DNA from: Breoghania corrubedonensis
GTDB taxonomy: Bacteria; Pseudomonadota; Alphaproteobacteria; Rhizobiales; Stappiaceae
Length of the DNA: 64,000 bases
Assembly (NCBI RefSeq): GCF_003053845.1
Contig: NZ_QAYG01000001.1
Span: 812,078-876,077 of the forward strand
Reading direction: 5' to 3'
In this document: piece after piece, positions 1 to 9,072 of the stretch
Numbering within the stretch: the stretch's first letter is position 1
How the letters are laid out: each line of letters starts with the position of its first letter
Made by a program: the position numbers and the translations under genes
The notes under the pieces: generated by a model
Told to the model about the DNA's origin: nothing
Databases searched by the model: none
Seen by the model: only the letters and a program-made list of their open reading frames with translations

Positions 1-233
1 TCCTGGCCCGCCTCGATCGTGTCCCAAAGGAATTTGAACACCGCGCGCGGCATATCCGGATGGCGAATGATACTGTGCGGCTGCCCAAGAATTTCGGCCT
101 CCGTGTATCCCGCCACATGCAAAAATGTCCGGTTGGCGTACGTTATACGCCCCTTGAGGTCCGTCTTGCTGACAATAACGTCATCTTCTTCAAAGAAACG
201 CTCAACACCAGTCAGCGGCCGAGACTTACTCAT
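1..233 (-). CDS. PAS-domain protein, N-terminal part (Aer/MCP-like), truncated by window edge
   Basis: The minus strand reads open from an ATG at 231-233 to the window edge, giving 77 residues with no stop. Residues about 15-75 form a PAS fold of the aerotaxis-receptor type: VSKTDLKGRITYANRTF, then GYTEAEILGQPHSIIRHPDM, then a W at the usual position (KFLWDTIEAG). In this family the PAS domain is followed by a methyl-accepting chemotaxis signalling domain or another output domain, which lies outside the window. So the PAS sensor is seen directly and the chemotaxis role is an inference. Confidence 0.8.
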   Translation of the reverse strand, partial: MSKSRPLTGVERFFEEDDVIVSKTDLKGRITYANRTFLHVAGYTEAEILGQPHSIIRHPDMPRAVFKFLWDTIEAGQ

Positions 234-654
234 CCTCTCAACCCCGCATCCATATTCTGATCAGAAAATCAAAGCGCACGAGCCATTTGCATGCCATCAA
301 ACAGCTTCGCCGCCTTGCGTAAATTTAGACTGAATGGATAAATAGCGATGATTACCTAACGCAAAATGACCAAATTGCAGTTTATGACAATTCGCATAAA
401 CAATACTACCCTTTGGGAACGTTCCCTTAAGTAATGCCCGTCATGCGTGTATTGATCTGAAAGCGGAGACGGAGGCCAGGCGCTCTCCGCCAAGCCGCGG
501 TATCGCGCGCGCCTTTCGTGCCGACACGCGCGAAGCGCGGCAAGCCGATCGTCGCAGGTGGAGAAAAGGGCGGCCGGTTGCCGGCCGCCAGTCCTGTCAG
601 GCGTCCGATCAGGCACCAGTCCGAGCTCGATCACGGGCCCCGTTCAGGGGCGGC
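234..654. other. Intergenic region between the PAS gene and def
   Basis: No gene is supported in these 421 bases. The part next to the PAS gene (about 300-440) is AT-rich and probably carries its promoter. A perfect 12-base palindrome, GGGAACGTTCCC, lies at 415-426. A 92-codon minus-strand open frame (356-634) has arginine/proline-rich composition typical of non-coding GC-rich DNA, so I do not call it. Confidence 0.5.
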
Positions 655-1182
655 TCAGGCGCTCGCGCGCTGCTTGTCGTAGCGCGCCTGCTTGGTGAAC
701 TTCTTCACCACGCGCTCGCGTTTCAGCCTGGAAATATGGTCGATGAACAGCACGCCGTTGAGATGATCGATCTCGTGCTGCAGGCAGGTGGCGAGCAGCC
801 CCTCGGCCTCCATCTCGCATTCATTGCCGTCGCGATCGAGGAACTTCACGCGCACCTTGGCGGGACGCTCCACGTCCTCGTAGTACTCAGGGATCGAAAG
901 GCAGCCTTCCTGATAGACGGACTTATCCTCCGACGACCAGATGATTTCCGGATTGATAAAGACCCGTGGATCCTTGGGCTGTTCGTCCTTTGCGACATCC
1001 AGCACCAGCAGCCGTTTCGGGATGGCGATCTGGATCGCGGCCAGGCCGATGCCCGGCGCTGCATACATGGTCTCAAGCATGTCATCGGCAAGCTGGCGGA
1101 TGTCTCCGTCAACCTTTTCGACCGGCTTGGAAACCTGACGCAGCATGGCGTCGGGGAGGATGATGATGTCGCGTTTGGCCAT
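655..1182 (-). CDS. def: Peptide deformylase
   Basis: Removes the N-terminal formyl group from nascent proteins, using a metal-bound hydroxide. The 175-residue product has all three family motifs: GIGLAAIQ (residues 44-51), EGCLS (92-96, metal ligand C94) and QHEIDH (135-140, metal ligands H136 and H140, catalytic E137). Ile instead of Pro in motif 1 is usual for rhizobial deformylases. I chose the ATG at 1182 (MAKRDIII), matching the usual family N terminus. An upstream in-frame start at 1218 would add 12 residues without family support. It lies 123 bases downstream of ilvD in the same orientation, but a terminator-like hairpin separates them. Confidence 0.95.
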   Translation of the reverse strand: MAKRDIIILPDAMLRQVSKPVEKVDGDIRQLADDMLETMYAAPGIGLAAIQIAIPKRLLVLDVAKDEQPKDPRVFINPEIIWSSEDKSVYQEGCLSIPEYYEDVERPAKVRVKFLDRDGNECEMEAEGLLATCLQHEIDHLNGVLFIDHISRLKRERVVKKFTKQARYDKQRASA

Positions 1183-1244
1183 GGACCATGAGATAGGAAA
1201 TCGGAAGGCTGCGGTCAATCTCGGAGAATGCCGATCAACGGCGG

Positions 1245-1270
1245 AAACCGGGGCAGGACTGCCCCGGTTT
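1245..1270 (-). terminator. Hairpin terminator downstream of ilvD
   Basis: AACCGGGGCA at 1246-1255 pairs perfectly with TGCCCCGGTT at 1260-1269 around a 4-base loop. On the minus strand the stem is followed by only a short T run. It lies between the ilvD stop (1306) and the def start (1182), so it probably ends ilvD transcription. Confidence 0.65.
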
Positions 1271-1305
1271 CGGAATCTTCTTCGAAAACGTGCTCAGGAT
1301 CGCCC

Positions 1306-3165
1306 TCAGCGCCGCTCGACCTGGCTGACGTCGCGCACCGCGCCGCGGGCAGCCGAAGTCGCGAGCGCAGCATAGGCCTTCAGCGCCGAAGAAACCTTGC
1401 GGGAGCGCGGCTTGGCCGGCTTCCAGGCATCCTTGCCCTTTGCCTCCATCGCGGTACGGCGCGCGGCCAGAACCTCGTCGGAGACCGCCAGATGAATGGT
1501 GCGGTTGGGGATATCGATCTCGATCGTGTCGCCCTCCTCCACCAGGCCCACGGTGCCGCCTTCTGCCGCTTCCGGCGAGACGTGGCCGATGGAGAGCCCC
1601 GAGGAGCCGCCGGAAAAGCGGCCGTCGGTGACGAGCGCGCAGGCTTTGCCCAGCCCCTTCGATTTCAGATAGCTGGTCGGGTAGAGCATTTCCTGCATGC
1701 CCGGGCCGCCCTTGGGGCCTTCGTAGCGGATCAGGACGATATCGCCGGGCTTGATCTTGCCGGTGAGAATGTCGCTCACCGCCTGATCCTGGCTCTCGCT
1801 GATGCGGGCCGGACCGGTGAATTTCAGGATGCTCTCATCGACGCCGGACGTCTTCACGATGCAGCCGTCCTCGGCGAGGTTGCCGTAGAGTACGGCGAGG
1901 CCGCCGTCCTTGGAGAAGGCGTGATCGTAGGCGCGGATGATACCGGACGTTCGGTCGGTGTCGACGTCATCGAACCGGCGATCCTGACTGAAGGCGACCT
2001 GCGTCGGCACGCCACCGGGGGCCGCGCGGAAGAACTCATGCACCGACTGGCTGTTGGTGCGCATCACGTCCCAGCGATCGAGCGCATCACCCATGGTCGC
2101 GGCGTGAATGGTGGGGACCGTATTGTCGATCAGCCCGGCGCGGTCGAGCTCGCCGACGATGCCCATGATGCCGCCGGCGTTGTGGACGTCTTCCACATGC
2201 ACGTTGGCGACCGAGGGTGCGACCTTGCACAGCACCGGCACGCGGCGCGACAGGCGGTCGATGTCGGACATCGTGAAATCGACCTCGCCCTCCTGCGCGG
2301 CGGCGAGAAGGTGCAGTACGGTGTTGGTGGAGCCGCCCATGGCGATATCGAGCGACATGGCGTTCTCGAAGGCCGGCACGGTGGCGATGGAGCGCGGCAG
2401 CACGCTCTCGTCGTCCTGCTCGTAGTAGCGGCGCGCCAGATCGACGATCAGGTGTCCGGCCTCGACGAAGAGGCGCTTGCGGTCGGCGTGGGTGGCGAGC
2501 GTCGTGCCGTTGCCGGGAAGTGCCAGGCCCAGCGCTTCGGTCAGGCAGTTCATCGAATTGGCCGTGAACATGCCCGAGCAGGAGCCGCAGGTGGGGCAGG
2601 CGTTCTGCTCGTAGGTCATCACGTCGGCGTCCGACACATTGTCGTCGGCCGCGACGATCATCGCATCGATCAGGTCGACGGATTTCGCCTCACCGTTTTC
2701 CAGAACGACCTTGCCGGCCTCCATCGGGCCGCCGGAGACGAACACGACCGGAATGTTGAGCCGCATGGCGGCCATCAGCATGCCCGGGGTGATCTTGTCG
2801 CAATTGGAAATGCACACCAGCGCATCGGCGCAATGGGCGTTGACCATGTACTCCACGCTGTCGGCGATGATCTCGCGCGAGGGCAGCGAATAGAGCATGC
2901 CGTCATGGCCCATGGCGATGCCGTCATCGACCGCGATGGTGTTGAATTCCTTGGCGATGCCGCCGGCCTTCTCGACCTCGCGGGCGACAAGCTGGCCCAT
3001 GTCCTTCAGGTGCACGTGACCGGGCACGAACTGGGTGAAGGAATTGGCGATGGCGATGATGGGCTTGCCGAAATCACCGTCCTTCATGCCGGTGGCGCGC
3101 CAAAGGCCGCGCGCGCCGGCCATGTTGCGGCCATGCGTGGAAGTGCGGGAACGATACGGGGGCAT
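1306..3165 (-). CDS. ilvD: Dihydroxy-acid dehydratase
   Basis: Catalyses the dehydration of 2,3-dihydroxy-isovalerate and 2,3-dihydroxy-3-methylvalerate in valine, isoleucine and leucine synthesis, using an iron-sulfur cluster. The 619-residue product matches the usual IlvD length (about 616). Family signatures are visible: [10 protein letters not shown] (around residue 120, cluster cysteine), [19 protein letters not shown] and the C-terminal [15 protein letters not shown]. Start chosen at 3165 ([19 protein letters not shown]), the canonical IlvD N terminus. The open frame extends 26 codons further upstream to 3243 but that part has no family similarity. The long plus-strand frame over the same DNA is a codon-bias shadow. 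Confidence 0.97.
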   Translation of the reverse strand: MPPYRSRTSTHGRNMAGARGLWRATGMKDGDFGKPIIAIANSFTQFVPGHVHLKDMGQLVAREVEKAGGIAKEFNTIAVDDGIAMGHDGMLYSLPSREIIADSVEYMVNAHCADALVCISNCDKITPGMLMAAMRLNIPVVFVSGGPMEAGKVVLENGEAKSVDLIDAMIVAADDNVSDADVMTYEQNACPTCGSCSGMFTANSMNCLTEALGLALPGNGTTLATHADRKRLFVEAGHLIVDLARRYYEQDDESVLPRSIATVPAFENAMSLDIAMGGSTNTVLHLLAAAQEGEVDFTMSDIDRLSRRVPVLCKVAPSVANVHVEDVHNAGGIMGIVGELDRAGLIDNTVPTIHAATMGDALDRWDVMRTNSQSVHEFFRAAPGGVPTQVAFSQDRRFDDVDTDRTSGIIRAYDHAFSKDGGLAVLYGNLAEDGCIVKTSGVDESILKFTGPARISESQDQAVSDILTGKIKPGDIVLIRYEGPKGGPGMQEMLYPTSYLKSKGLGKACALVTDGRFSGGSSGLSIGHVSPEAAEGGTVGLVEEGDTIEIDIPNRTIHLAVSDEVLAARRTAMEAKGKDAWKPAKPRSRKVSSALKAYAALATSAARGAVRDVSQVERR

Positions 3166-3321
3166 GAGCGAACCTCGGCAAGTCTTGTTGGTTTGGCGGC
3201 TGGCTGTTTCCGGCGCCCTTTTTCGCAGCTTTTCGGGGCACAAGAAAGGCCACAGAGGGCGAAAGCGGTACGCATGGGTGCGGATGCAACGGCATAAGCC
3301 AGCCGGGGCTGGAATACTTGA

Positions 3322-4011
3322 TCAGCGGATCCAGGCGAAGAATTTGAACCAGAGGCCCGCTTCCCTCAGCCAATAGGGGACCTGCAAGACCCAGGGCACG
3401 GCGCAGACCACGAGGACGGCGCGCCGTGCGATGAGCGAGGGAAACCTGTTCAGGAGAAAGCCAACCAGTGTCGGCAACACCAGCATAAGCGCGACTGCAA
3501 GCAGAGTTGCTGCGCCGACTGAAACAGCCCTTGCGGGGACTGTGGGATATTCCGCCGCCCGACTGCCCGTGACGAGGGCTACCCATGTGATGATCGGAGA
3601 AAAAAGCAGGACGGCCCAAGTGACGACGACCCACATGACCTGCCATCCCAAGGACATTCGCCCAGCCTTCGGGGCAGAGGCGAACAACCCGACCGCCAAC
3701 AGGACGAGGATCATCGCCGTGGCGCCAATCTCGACCAGGGCGCGCACCCGATAGAACCAGTCGGGTGGCATCATGTTGTATTCGTAGACGCCCACCATGT
3801 AGCCGAACGCGACCATGGAAAGGCCCAGAGCAACGAGCGTTGCGAGCAAGGCCCTCGCAGACAGCAACCGCGCGGCGACCATGAAGGGAAGAAAACCGAG
3901 GAGTGCCAAATTCAGTGGGCCTGAGGTCGCGAGCATCTCGCCGTGCGTGAACCGCCCCAGGCTCGTCAGGAACTGCCATTGGCTGAAAAAGAAGATCGAA
4001 AGGTATTCCAC
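3322..4011 (-). CDS. Uncharacterised multi-pass membrane protein
   Basis: A 229-residue hydrophobic protein with about six predicted membrane segments: residues about 30-55, 57-77, 90-110, 125-150, 165-190 and 195-215. I do not recognise the family. Composition (Leu/Ala/Val-rich, aromatic boundary residues, Arg in the short loops) and good codon use support a real gene. It lies alone between ilvD and a repeat-containing intergenic region, so context gives no function. Confidence 0.7.
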   Translation of the reverse strand: MEYLSIFFFSQWQFLTSLGRFTHGEMLATSGPLNLALLGFLPFMVAARLLSARALLATLVALGLSMVAFGYMVGVYEYNMMPPDWFYRVRALVEIGATAMILVLLAVGLFASAPKAGRMSLGWQVMWVVVTWAVLLFSPIITWVALVTGSRAAEYPTVPARAVSVGAATLLAVALMLVLPTLVGFLLNRFPSLIARRAVLVVCAVPWVLQVPYWLREAGLWFKFFAWIR

Positions 4012-4260
4012 CTGGTGCCCCCCGGCATTCGTTGATGCATGAGCCTTGCGGCCGGCGGCACCCTATAAGCACGACGACGCGAATGTCTTCTACCCAGTCT
4101 GCGCTGCACAAGCGTTTTTCGAATTCACCTCGCCCTTGCTGACTTCGACCGGCAATCCGTGCTGCGATGATGCGATACAGTAAAATGCGAGACTGAGGCT
4201 GGAAAAAACGCCGGACATGCCGGGCCAGCGGCATGTCGGGGCACATACCCCTCGCGCAGT

Positions 4261-4363
4261 GTCATCTCCGCGCAGGCGGGGATCCAGCATTCCAGAGACG
4301 CTGCGTCCCTTGCCTCATCGCTCAATCCTGTGGCTGCTGGATTCCCGCCTGCGCGGGAATGAC
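4261..4363. repeat. Intergenic palindromic repeat element 1
   Basis: A 29-base arm at 4261-4289 matches the reverse complement of the 29 bases at 4335-4363 at 26 of 29 positions. Each arm itself contains a CCGCGCAGGCGGG-type mini-palindrome. The whole element could fold into a long hairpin with about 45 bases in the loop. It resembles the dispersed intergenic elements with core ATTCCCGCGCAGGCGGGAAT common in alphaproteobacteria. I can see only this copy, so dispersion is inferred. Confidence 0.7.
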
Positions 4364-4440
4364 ATCGAATGTGGGGCCGATTTGACCGGAATTTCGGCCA
4401 CGCCACGTTTGCGCCAATCCCGGCAACGTCATCCCGACAG

Positions 4441-4567
4441 CGTCATCCCGGACGCGATGCCGCGCGAAGTGCCGCTTCGCAGATCCGGGATCCCCCCTCG
4501 GCGTCTGCCGCTCGAGATCCCGGTTCTGCGCAGCAACGTTTCACGTTGCAACGCGCCCGGGATGACG
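4441..4567. repeat. Intergenic palindromic repeat element 2
   Basis: A 127-base element with inverted ends: CGTCATCCCGGACGC at 4441-4455 and, at 4553-4567, the reverse complement with one mismatch. Inside it, GCAACG (4533-4538) pairs with CGTTGC (4544-4549). A partial extra copy of the GTCATCCCG end lies just upstream at 4428-4436. It looks like a non-coding palindromic (MITE- or REP-like) element. Confidence 0.6.
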
Positions 4568-4680
4568 CCGGAGAGTGTTGTATTCGGGACTTGCTGCCAC
4601 TTGGCGCAACGCCCCACGCCCGATAGCTCCAGCAAAAGTCTCGCCATCGCTTCCGCCCCGAATCGTTCTATGTTTGTTTC

Positions 4681-5913
4681 ATGGATTTCTCGGCCCCGCT
4701 CTTTCCGTTTTCGGGACGCTGGATCACGCTTGGCGAGGCGATGGTCGCGGGCGGGGCGTGCCTGCTTGTCCTGTTGTTCATGATCGTGCTGCGGCAGTCC
4801 GGCGCGCGCCGGCGGGCGGAGCGGGCAGCCCACCATCATGCCCGCGAACTGGAAGCGCGCATCGATGCCCTGCTGACCACCCAGGCCGAGATGACGGGGC
4901 GGATGAAGACCATGTCCGAGCATCTGGGCCAGCGCCAGTCGGACCTGATGCGCTCGCTCAATGAGCGGCTCGACGGGTTCGGGCACAAGCTCGGCCAGTC
5001 GATGGCGCAAAGCTCGCAGACGACCCAGGCGAGCCTCTCCCACCTGCACGAGCGGCTCGGTATCATCGACCGGGCGCAGAAGACCATCACGGATTTGTCC
5101 GGACAGGTCGACGCCTTGCAGCAGATCCTGTCGAACAAGCAGGCGCGCGGCGCCTTCGGGCAGGGGCGGATGGAGGCGATCATCCAGGATGCGCTGCCCG
5201 ACACCGGCTATGCCTTCCAGGCGACGCTTTCGACCGGCTCGCGGCCGGACTGCCTGATCTTCATGCCGAATGGCGCAGCCCCGCTGGTCATCGACGCGAA
5301 ATTTCCGCTGGAGGCCTTCAACCGCATCCGCGACGAGGACGACGATCCGAAAGCCGCCGCCCAGCAGTTCCGCCGCGATGTCGCCAAACACGTGCTCGAC
5401 ATCCGCGAGCGTTACCTGCTGGCGGGCGAGACCCAGGACACGGCCTTCATGTTCGTGCCCTCCGAATCGCTGTTTGCGGAGCTGCACGAGAATTTTTCCG
5501 ACATCGTGCAGAAGGCCAACCGGGCGCGCGTCGTCATCGTCTCGCCGTCGCTCCTCATGCTGTCGATCCAGGTGATCCAGTCCATCCTGCGCGACCAGCG
5601 CATGCGCGAGCAGGCCCACGTCATCCAGGCGGAGGTGCGTCACCTGATGGAGGACGTGACCCGGCTCGACGAGCGGGTGGCGAAACTACAGCAGCGCCAC
5701 GGCCAGACGGGCGAGGCGATTGGCCAGATCCTGACGACGACGGGCAAGATCACACGACGTGGCGAACGCATCGACGCGCTGGATCTCGATGAGGAAGACG
5801 AGGCGCGGCGGGACGTGGCGAAGGTGGCGCGCGACGTCGCGCAGGACGATGTGGAGGGAGACGGCGATGTTCTGCCGATCCAGCTGCGCCGGTCGGAGCC
5901 GGGGGGCACCTGA
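4681..5913 (+). CDS. rmuC: DNA recombination protein RmuC
   Basis: RmuC family proteins have a nuclease-related domain and limit DNA inversions at short inverted repeats. The 410-residue product has one N-terminal membrane segment (about residues 19-37), a long coiled coil (about 45-155) and the RmuC domain (about 155-345) with the signature RPDCLIFMPNG...LVIDAKFPLEAF and later FMFVPSESLFAEL. The C terminus (about 370-410) is acidic and poorly conserved. The start ATG at 4681 follows directly after the repeat-rich gap. Confidence 0.93.
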   Translation: MDFSAPLFPFSGRWITLGEAMVAGGACLLVLLFMIVLRQSGARRRAERAAHHHARELEARIDALLTTQAEMTGRMKTMSEHLGQRQSDLMRSLNERLDGFGHKLGQSMAQSSQTTQASLSHLHERLGIIDRAQKTITDLSGQVDALQQILSNKQARGAFGQGRMEAIIQDALPDTGYAFQATLSTGSRPDCLIFMPNGAAPLVIDAKFPLEAFNRIRDEDDDPKAAAQQFRRDVAKHVLDIRERYLLAGETQDTAFMFVPSESLFAELHENFSDIVQKANRARVVIVSPSLLMLSIQVIQSILRDQRMREQAHVIQAEVRHLMEDVTRLDERVAKLQQRHGQTGEAIGQILTTTGKITRRGERIDALDLDEEDEARRDVAKVARDVAQDDVEGDGDVLPIQLRRSEPGGT

Positions 5914-6121
5914 AGATCGGGGGTGCGGGGCGTTGCGTCCGTGGCCTGGACTGCCATCGAAATGGCACCCGCATGGCAGCTATCCCCCAAGGTTAGCCGC
6001 CTTTGTAATCTTCCCATCACACGGCATCACTACACATCGCATCGGCCGCGCGGCGCCCTCCTCTCGGGCAGTGCCGGGCGACACCCACCTGCCTCAACAG
6101 TCAAATCTCGGGGATGCGACG

Positions 6122-7474
6122 ATGCGAAAATTCCTGGCCGCAGGCCTTCTGCTTTCCACCGCCCTAGCCACATCGATAGCCGCGACGGCGCCCGCCACCG
6201 CCGACGACGGCAAGGCCTTCGAGGCCGTTCTCGCCGGCCACGCGATACTACCAGCGAAGACGCTCATTCCGGCCCCCGCCGATGCGCCCGAAAGCCTCAA
6301 GGTTTCCGGCAAATACACCGGAAAGACGCCCGCGCGCATTTCCGCCAAGCCCACCGATGGCGACGCGCTGCCCTTCAACGGCCAGCCGGTGCAGGGTTTC
6401 TCCGGCATCAAGACGCTTGGAGACGGCACCTATTTCGTCGGCACCGACAACGGTTTCGGCAAGAAGGTCAATTCGCCCGACGCCATGCTGATGGTCCACA
6501 CCATCAAGCCGGACTTCGCGAACGGCACCATCGAGATGGTGAAGACCACCTTCATCTCCGATCCCGACAAGGTCATCCCCTTCGTAATCGTCAATGAAGG
6601 CTCCGAGACACGCTATCTCACCGGCGCCGATCTCGACATCGAGGGCTTCCAGCCGATCGGCGACAAGATCTATATCGGCGATGAGTTCGGCCCGTTCGTC
6701 ATCGCGGTCGATGCGGCGACCGGCAAGGTCACCGACTTCTTCGAAACCGAAGTCAACGGCAAGACTGTCCGTTCGCCGGACAATTACGCCGTCCAGCTTC
6801 CCAATCCGGATGGCAAGCGCCCCGACTACAACCTGGAACGCTCCAAGGGCTTCGAGGGCTTTGCCTCCTCCATGGACGGGACGAAGCTCTACGGCCTCCT
6901 GGAAGGCCCGCTGTGGGACAAGAGCGAAGGCGCCTATGAGAATGTCGGCGGCGTCGATGCCTCGCGCATCGTCGAGTTCGATGTGGCCAAAGGCGCGTGG
7001 ACCGGCCGGTCCTGGCTCTATCCGTTTGCCGCCAACAATCACGCCATCGGCGATTTCAACATGATCGACGAGAGCCGCGGCCTGGTGATCGAACGCGACA
7101 ACGGTCAGGGCGACGCGGAGCTTGCCTGCAAGGACGGCGCGAGCGAAGGCTGCTTCAAGGAGCCGGCGAAGTTCAAGCGCATCTACATGATCTCGTTTGC
7201 GGGCGTGGAGGCGAACCAGCCGGTGAAGAAGGTCGGCTACATCGACCTGATGGACATCAATGATCCGGACGGCCTCGCCCGCCTCGGCAAGCGCGAGGAT
7301 GGCCGCTTCACGTTCCCCTTCGTGACGATCGAGAATGTCGACAAGGTCGATGACGAAACCATCATTGTCGGCAACGACAACAACTTCCCCTTCTCCAAAG
7401 GCCGCGATGTTGTTGCCGTCGACAACAACGAGATGGTGATCCTGAAGGTCGGCGAGTTCCTGAAGGCACGCTGA
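6122..7474 (+). CDS. Secreted esterase-like phytase-family protein
   Basis: A 450-residue exported protein. Residues 1-27 form a signal peptide (MRKFLAAGLLLSTAL, then an ATA-rich region with a likely cleavage after ATADD-proximal Ala). The rest matches the esterase-like activity of phytase domain family (six-bladed beta-propeller type): GFSGIKTLGDGTYFVGTDNGFG, DIEGFQPIGDKIYIGDEFGPF, KGFEGFASSMDGTKLYGLLEG and a late IENVDKVDD...VGNDNNFPFS. In this family the acidic residues bind calcium; the natural substrate is usually unknown, so hydrolysis of a phosphoester is only an inference. Start chosen at 6122 because the frame upstream to 5759 overlaps rmuC and has no signal peptide. Confidence 0.85.
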   Translation: MRKFLAAGLLLSTALATSIAATAPATADDGKAFEAVLAGHAILPAKTLIPAPADAPESLKVSGKYTGKTPARISAKPTDGDALPFNGQPVQGFSGIKTLGDGTYFVGTDNGFGKKVNSPDAMLMVHTIKPDFANGTIEMVKTTFISDPDKVIPFVIVNEGSETRYLTGADLDIEGFQPIGDKIYIGDEFGPFVIAVDAATGKVTDFFETEVNGKTVRSPDNYAVQLPNPDGKRPDYNLERSKGFEGFASSMDGTKLYGLLEGPLWDKSEGAYENVGGVDASRIVEFDVAKGAWTGRSWLYPFAANNHAIGDFNMIDESRGLVIERDNGQGDAELACKDGASEGCFKEPAKFKRIYMISFAGVEANQPVKKVGYIDLMDINDPDGLARLGKREDGRFTFPFVTIENVDKVDDETIIVGNDNNFPFSKGRDVVAVDNNEMVILKVGEFLKAR

Positions 7475-7483
7475 TCAGAAGCC

Positions 7484-7512
7484 GGAGCGCCGAGGGGATC
7501 CGTCGGCGCTCC
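7484..7512 (+). terminator. Strong hairpin after the phytase-like gene
   Basis: GGAGCGCCGA at 7484-7493 pairs perfectly with TCGGCGCTCC at 7503-7512, 10 bases after the stop codon at 7474. No clear T run follows, so it is either a weak intrinsic terminator or an mRNA 3-prime stabiliser. Confidence 0.55.
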
Positions 7513-7644
7513 GCGCATATCCGGGCGGCGTGAGACGAAGCCGACCGCCGATCGGGAAACCCGGGGCAGTCGGCGCTGCCGGCGGGCCGCTCCGTTTGTT
7601 CTCCTTCCCGCCGACCTCCCCCTCCCCAATCCGGCACTTGGCCG

Positions 7645-7681
7645 TTGACAACCGCGGATATAACCATAAACCTGGTTATAT
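7645..7681 (+). promoter_or_regulatory. Promoter and perfect palindromic operator of the ArsR gene
   Basis: A -35-like TTGACA is at 7645-7650. A perfect inverted repeat, ATATAACCA (7658-7666) and TGGTTATAT (7673-7681), follows with 6 bases between the arms. Such dyads are typical ArsR/SmtB operators. The right arm overlaps the ATG (7680-7682) of the regulator gene, so the regulator probably blocks its own initiation site. Confidence 0.7.
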
Positions 7682-8030
7682 GGTTTGTTCAGATCCGAAA
7701 CTTGCTATCGAGGAAGCCGCGCAGGGGTTCGCCGCGATCGGCTCGGAGGCACGGCTGCAGGTCATGCTCACGCTGGTCCGGGCCGGACGCTGCGGGCTGA
7801 GCGTCGGCGACATTCAGGCGCGGACCGGCATGGCGGCATCAACGCTGGCGCATCACCTGCGTTTTCTCGCCGCCGCAGGCCTGATCGAGCAGGAAAAGGT
7901 GGGGCGATCCGTCATTAACCGGGCCGCGTTTCCCCGTCTGGAGTCCCTGGCCGGCTACATCCTCAGTCAATGTTGCGCCGACATCGTGCCCCCGCTGGCG
8001 CTGGCGGAAAAAGAGGCAGCAGACGCATGA
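7680..8030 (+). CDS. ArsR/SmtB-family transcriptional repressor
   Basis: A 116-residue winged-helix protein: AAIGSEARLQVMLTLVRAG, the DNA-recognition helix region TGMAASTLAHHLRFLAAAGLIEQEKVGRSV, and a C-terminal CC pair (LSQCCADI). Cysteines near the N terminus (C3) and in the C terminus could bind a thiophilic ligand such as arsenite or a metal. The usual recognition-helix ELCVCDL metal site is not present, so the ligand is uncertain. The start at 7680 sits inside the operator palindrome with no Shine-Dalgarno upstream, so the mRNA may be leaderless. It overlaps the downstream permease by ATGA (8027-8030), so the two are translationally coupled. Confidence 0.85.
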   Translation: MVCSDPKLAIEEAAQGFAAIGSEARLQVMLTLVRAGRCGLSVGDIQARTGMAASTLAHHLRFLAAAGLIEQEKVGRSVINRAAFPRLESLAGYILSQCCADIVPPLALAEKEAADA

Positions 8031-9067
8031 CCGTGATCGCCCGCACGCAGCCCTCGCCGTTTGTCCGGATGAAGCCGTGGCTGACCTCGCCGTGGATGTT
8101 CATCGCGCTCTGCCTTGCGGCCGTTCTGGTTCTCGACCCCGCCCGTTTCAACGAAGTCGGCACGATCGCGGCCGGCTCGTTCATTCGTACACTCGGCTAC
8201 ATCGCGCTCGCCGCACTGATGGTCGCCTGGCTGAAAGCGGCGGGTGCGGAAACGATCATCGCGGAAGCGTTCAAGGGGCGCGAAGTGCGGATGATCGTGC
8301 TGGCGGCCCTCTTCGGCGGGCTCGCGCCTTTCTGCTCCTGCCAGGTCATCCCGTTCATTGCCGGACTGCTCGCTCTCGGCGCGCCGCTTCCCGCGGTCAT
8401 GGCGTTCTGGCTCGCATCGCCCCTGGTCGATCCGGCGACCTTGCTGATCACGGCTGCCGCGCTCGGCTGGCCGATGGCCATCGCCAAGGCACTGTCTGCG
8501 GTCATCCTCGGGCTTTTCGGCGGCTTCGGACTCAAAACGATGATGAGCGCGGGGCTTTTCCGCAACGCGCTGCGCCCGCAGGCCGCTCCCGCCAGCTGTT
8601 GCTGCAAGTCGGAACAGCCACTATCGGGCAGGCCTCACTGGCGGTTCTGGGGCGAGCCGGCACGACGCGAAGCGTTCCGGAGCGAACTCATCCGCAATTC
8701 CGCCTTTCTCATCAAATGGCTGGCGCTGGCCTACGTTCTGGAGGCGCTGCTGATCACCTATATACCGGCCGATGCAGTGGCCGGGTTCGTCGGCGGCAGC
8801 GGCGTGACGGCAATCGCCACGGCGGCGATCATCGGCATGCCGGCCTATCTCAACGGCTACGTGGCGCCGCCGCTGGTTGCGGGCCTGGTTGCGCAAGGCA
8901 TGAGCCAGGGCGCGGCCCTCGCCTTCATGATCGCGGGTGCCGTGAGCTGCATTCCCGCCATGGCCGCGATCTGGTCGCTGGTGCGCCGCGACGTCTTTTT
9001 CGCCTATATCGGCTTCGGTCTCGTGGGCTCGGTTCTCGCCGGGATGGCGTTTGAAGTCGTGATGTGA
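8027..9067 (+). CDS. Permease, DUF318/ArsP family (possible organoarsenical or metalloid efflux)
   Basis: A 346-residue inner-membrane protein with about eight to ten membrane segments. The hallmark of this family, APFCSCQVIPFIAGLLALGAPLPA (here given in two overlapping parts: APFCSCQVIPF and GLLALGAPLPA), is present in the first half, and GMPAYLNGYVAPPLV in the second half. The central loop contains a CCCKSE cluster that could bind a thiophilic ion. ArsP relatives export methylarsenite; others have unknown substrates. Overlap with the ArsR gene (ATGA) supports an inducible efflux operon. The specific ligand is inference. Confidence 0.82.
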   Translation: MTVIARTQPSPFVRMKPWLTSPWMFIALCLAAVLVLDPARFNEVGTIAAGSFIRTLGYIALAALMVAWLKAAGAETIIAEAFKGREVRMIVLAALFGGLAPFCSCQVIPFIAGLLALGAPLPAVMAFWLASPLVDPATLLITAAALGWPMAIAKALSAVILGLFGGFGLKTMMSAGLFRNALRPQAAPASCCCKSEQPLSGRPHWRFWGEPARREAFRSELIRNSAFLIKWLALAYVLEALLITYIPADAVAGFVGGSGVTAIATAAIIGMPAYLNGYVAPPLVAGLVAQGMSQGAALAFMIAGAVSCIPAMAAIWSLVRRDVFFAYIGFGLVGSVLAGMAFEVVM

Positions 9068-9072
9068 AAGCC

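Larger units (their letters stand above)
4012..4680. other. Intergenic region with two palindromic elements upstream of rmuC
   Basis: This 669-base gap has no supported gene. It contains a small hairpin (GACATGCC at 4214-4221 pairing with GGCATGTC at 4230-4237) and two larger inverted-repeat elements listed separately. Short open frames here run through the repeats and are arginine/proline-rich, so they are rejected. Confidence 0.6.

Noticed and set aside
356-634. 92-codon minus-strand frame upstream of def
   Set aside because: Arg/Pro-rich, no ribosome binding site or family; treated as intergenic.
1228-3297. 689-codon plus-strand open frame opposite ilvD
   Set aside because: Shadow frame produced by GC-rich codon bias; low-complexity His/Asp/Gly/Arg composition and no domain, while the minus strand encodes a complete IlvD.
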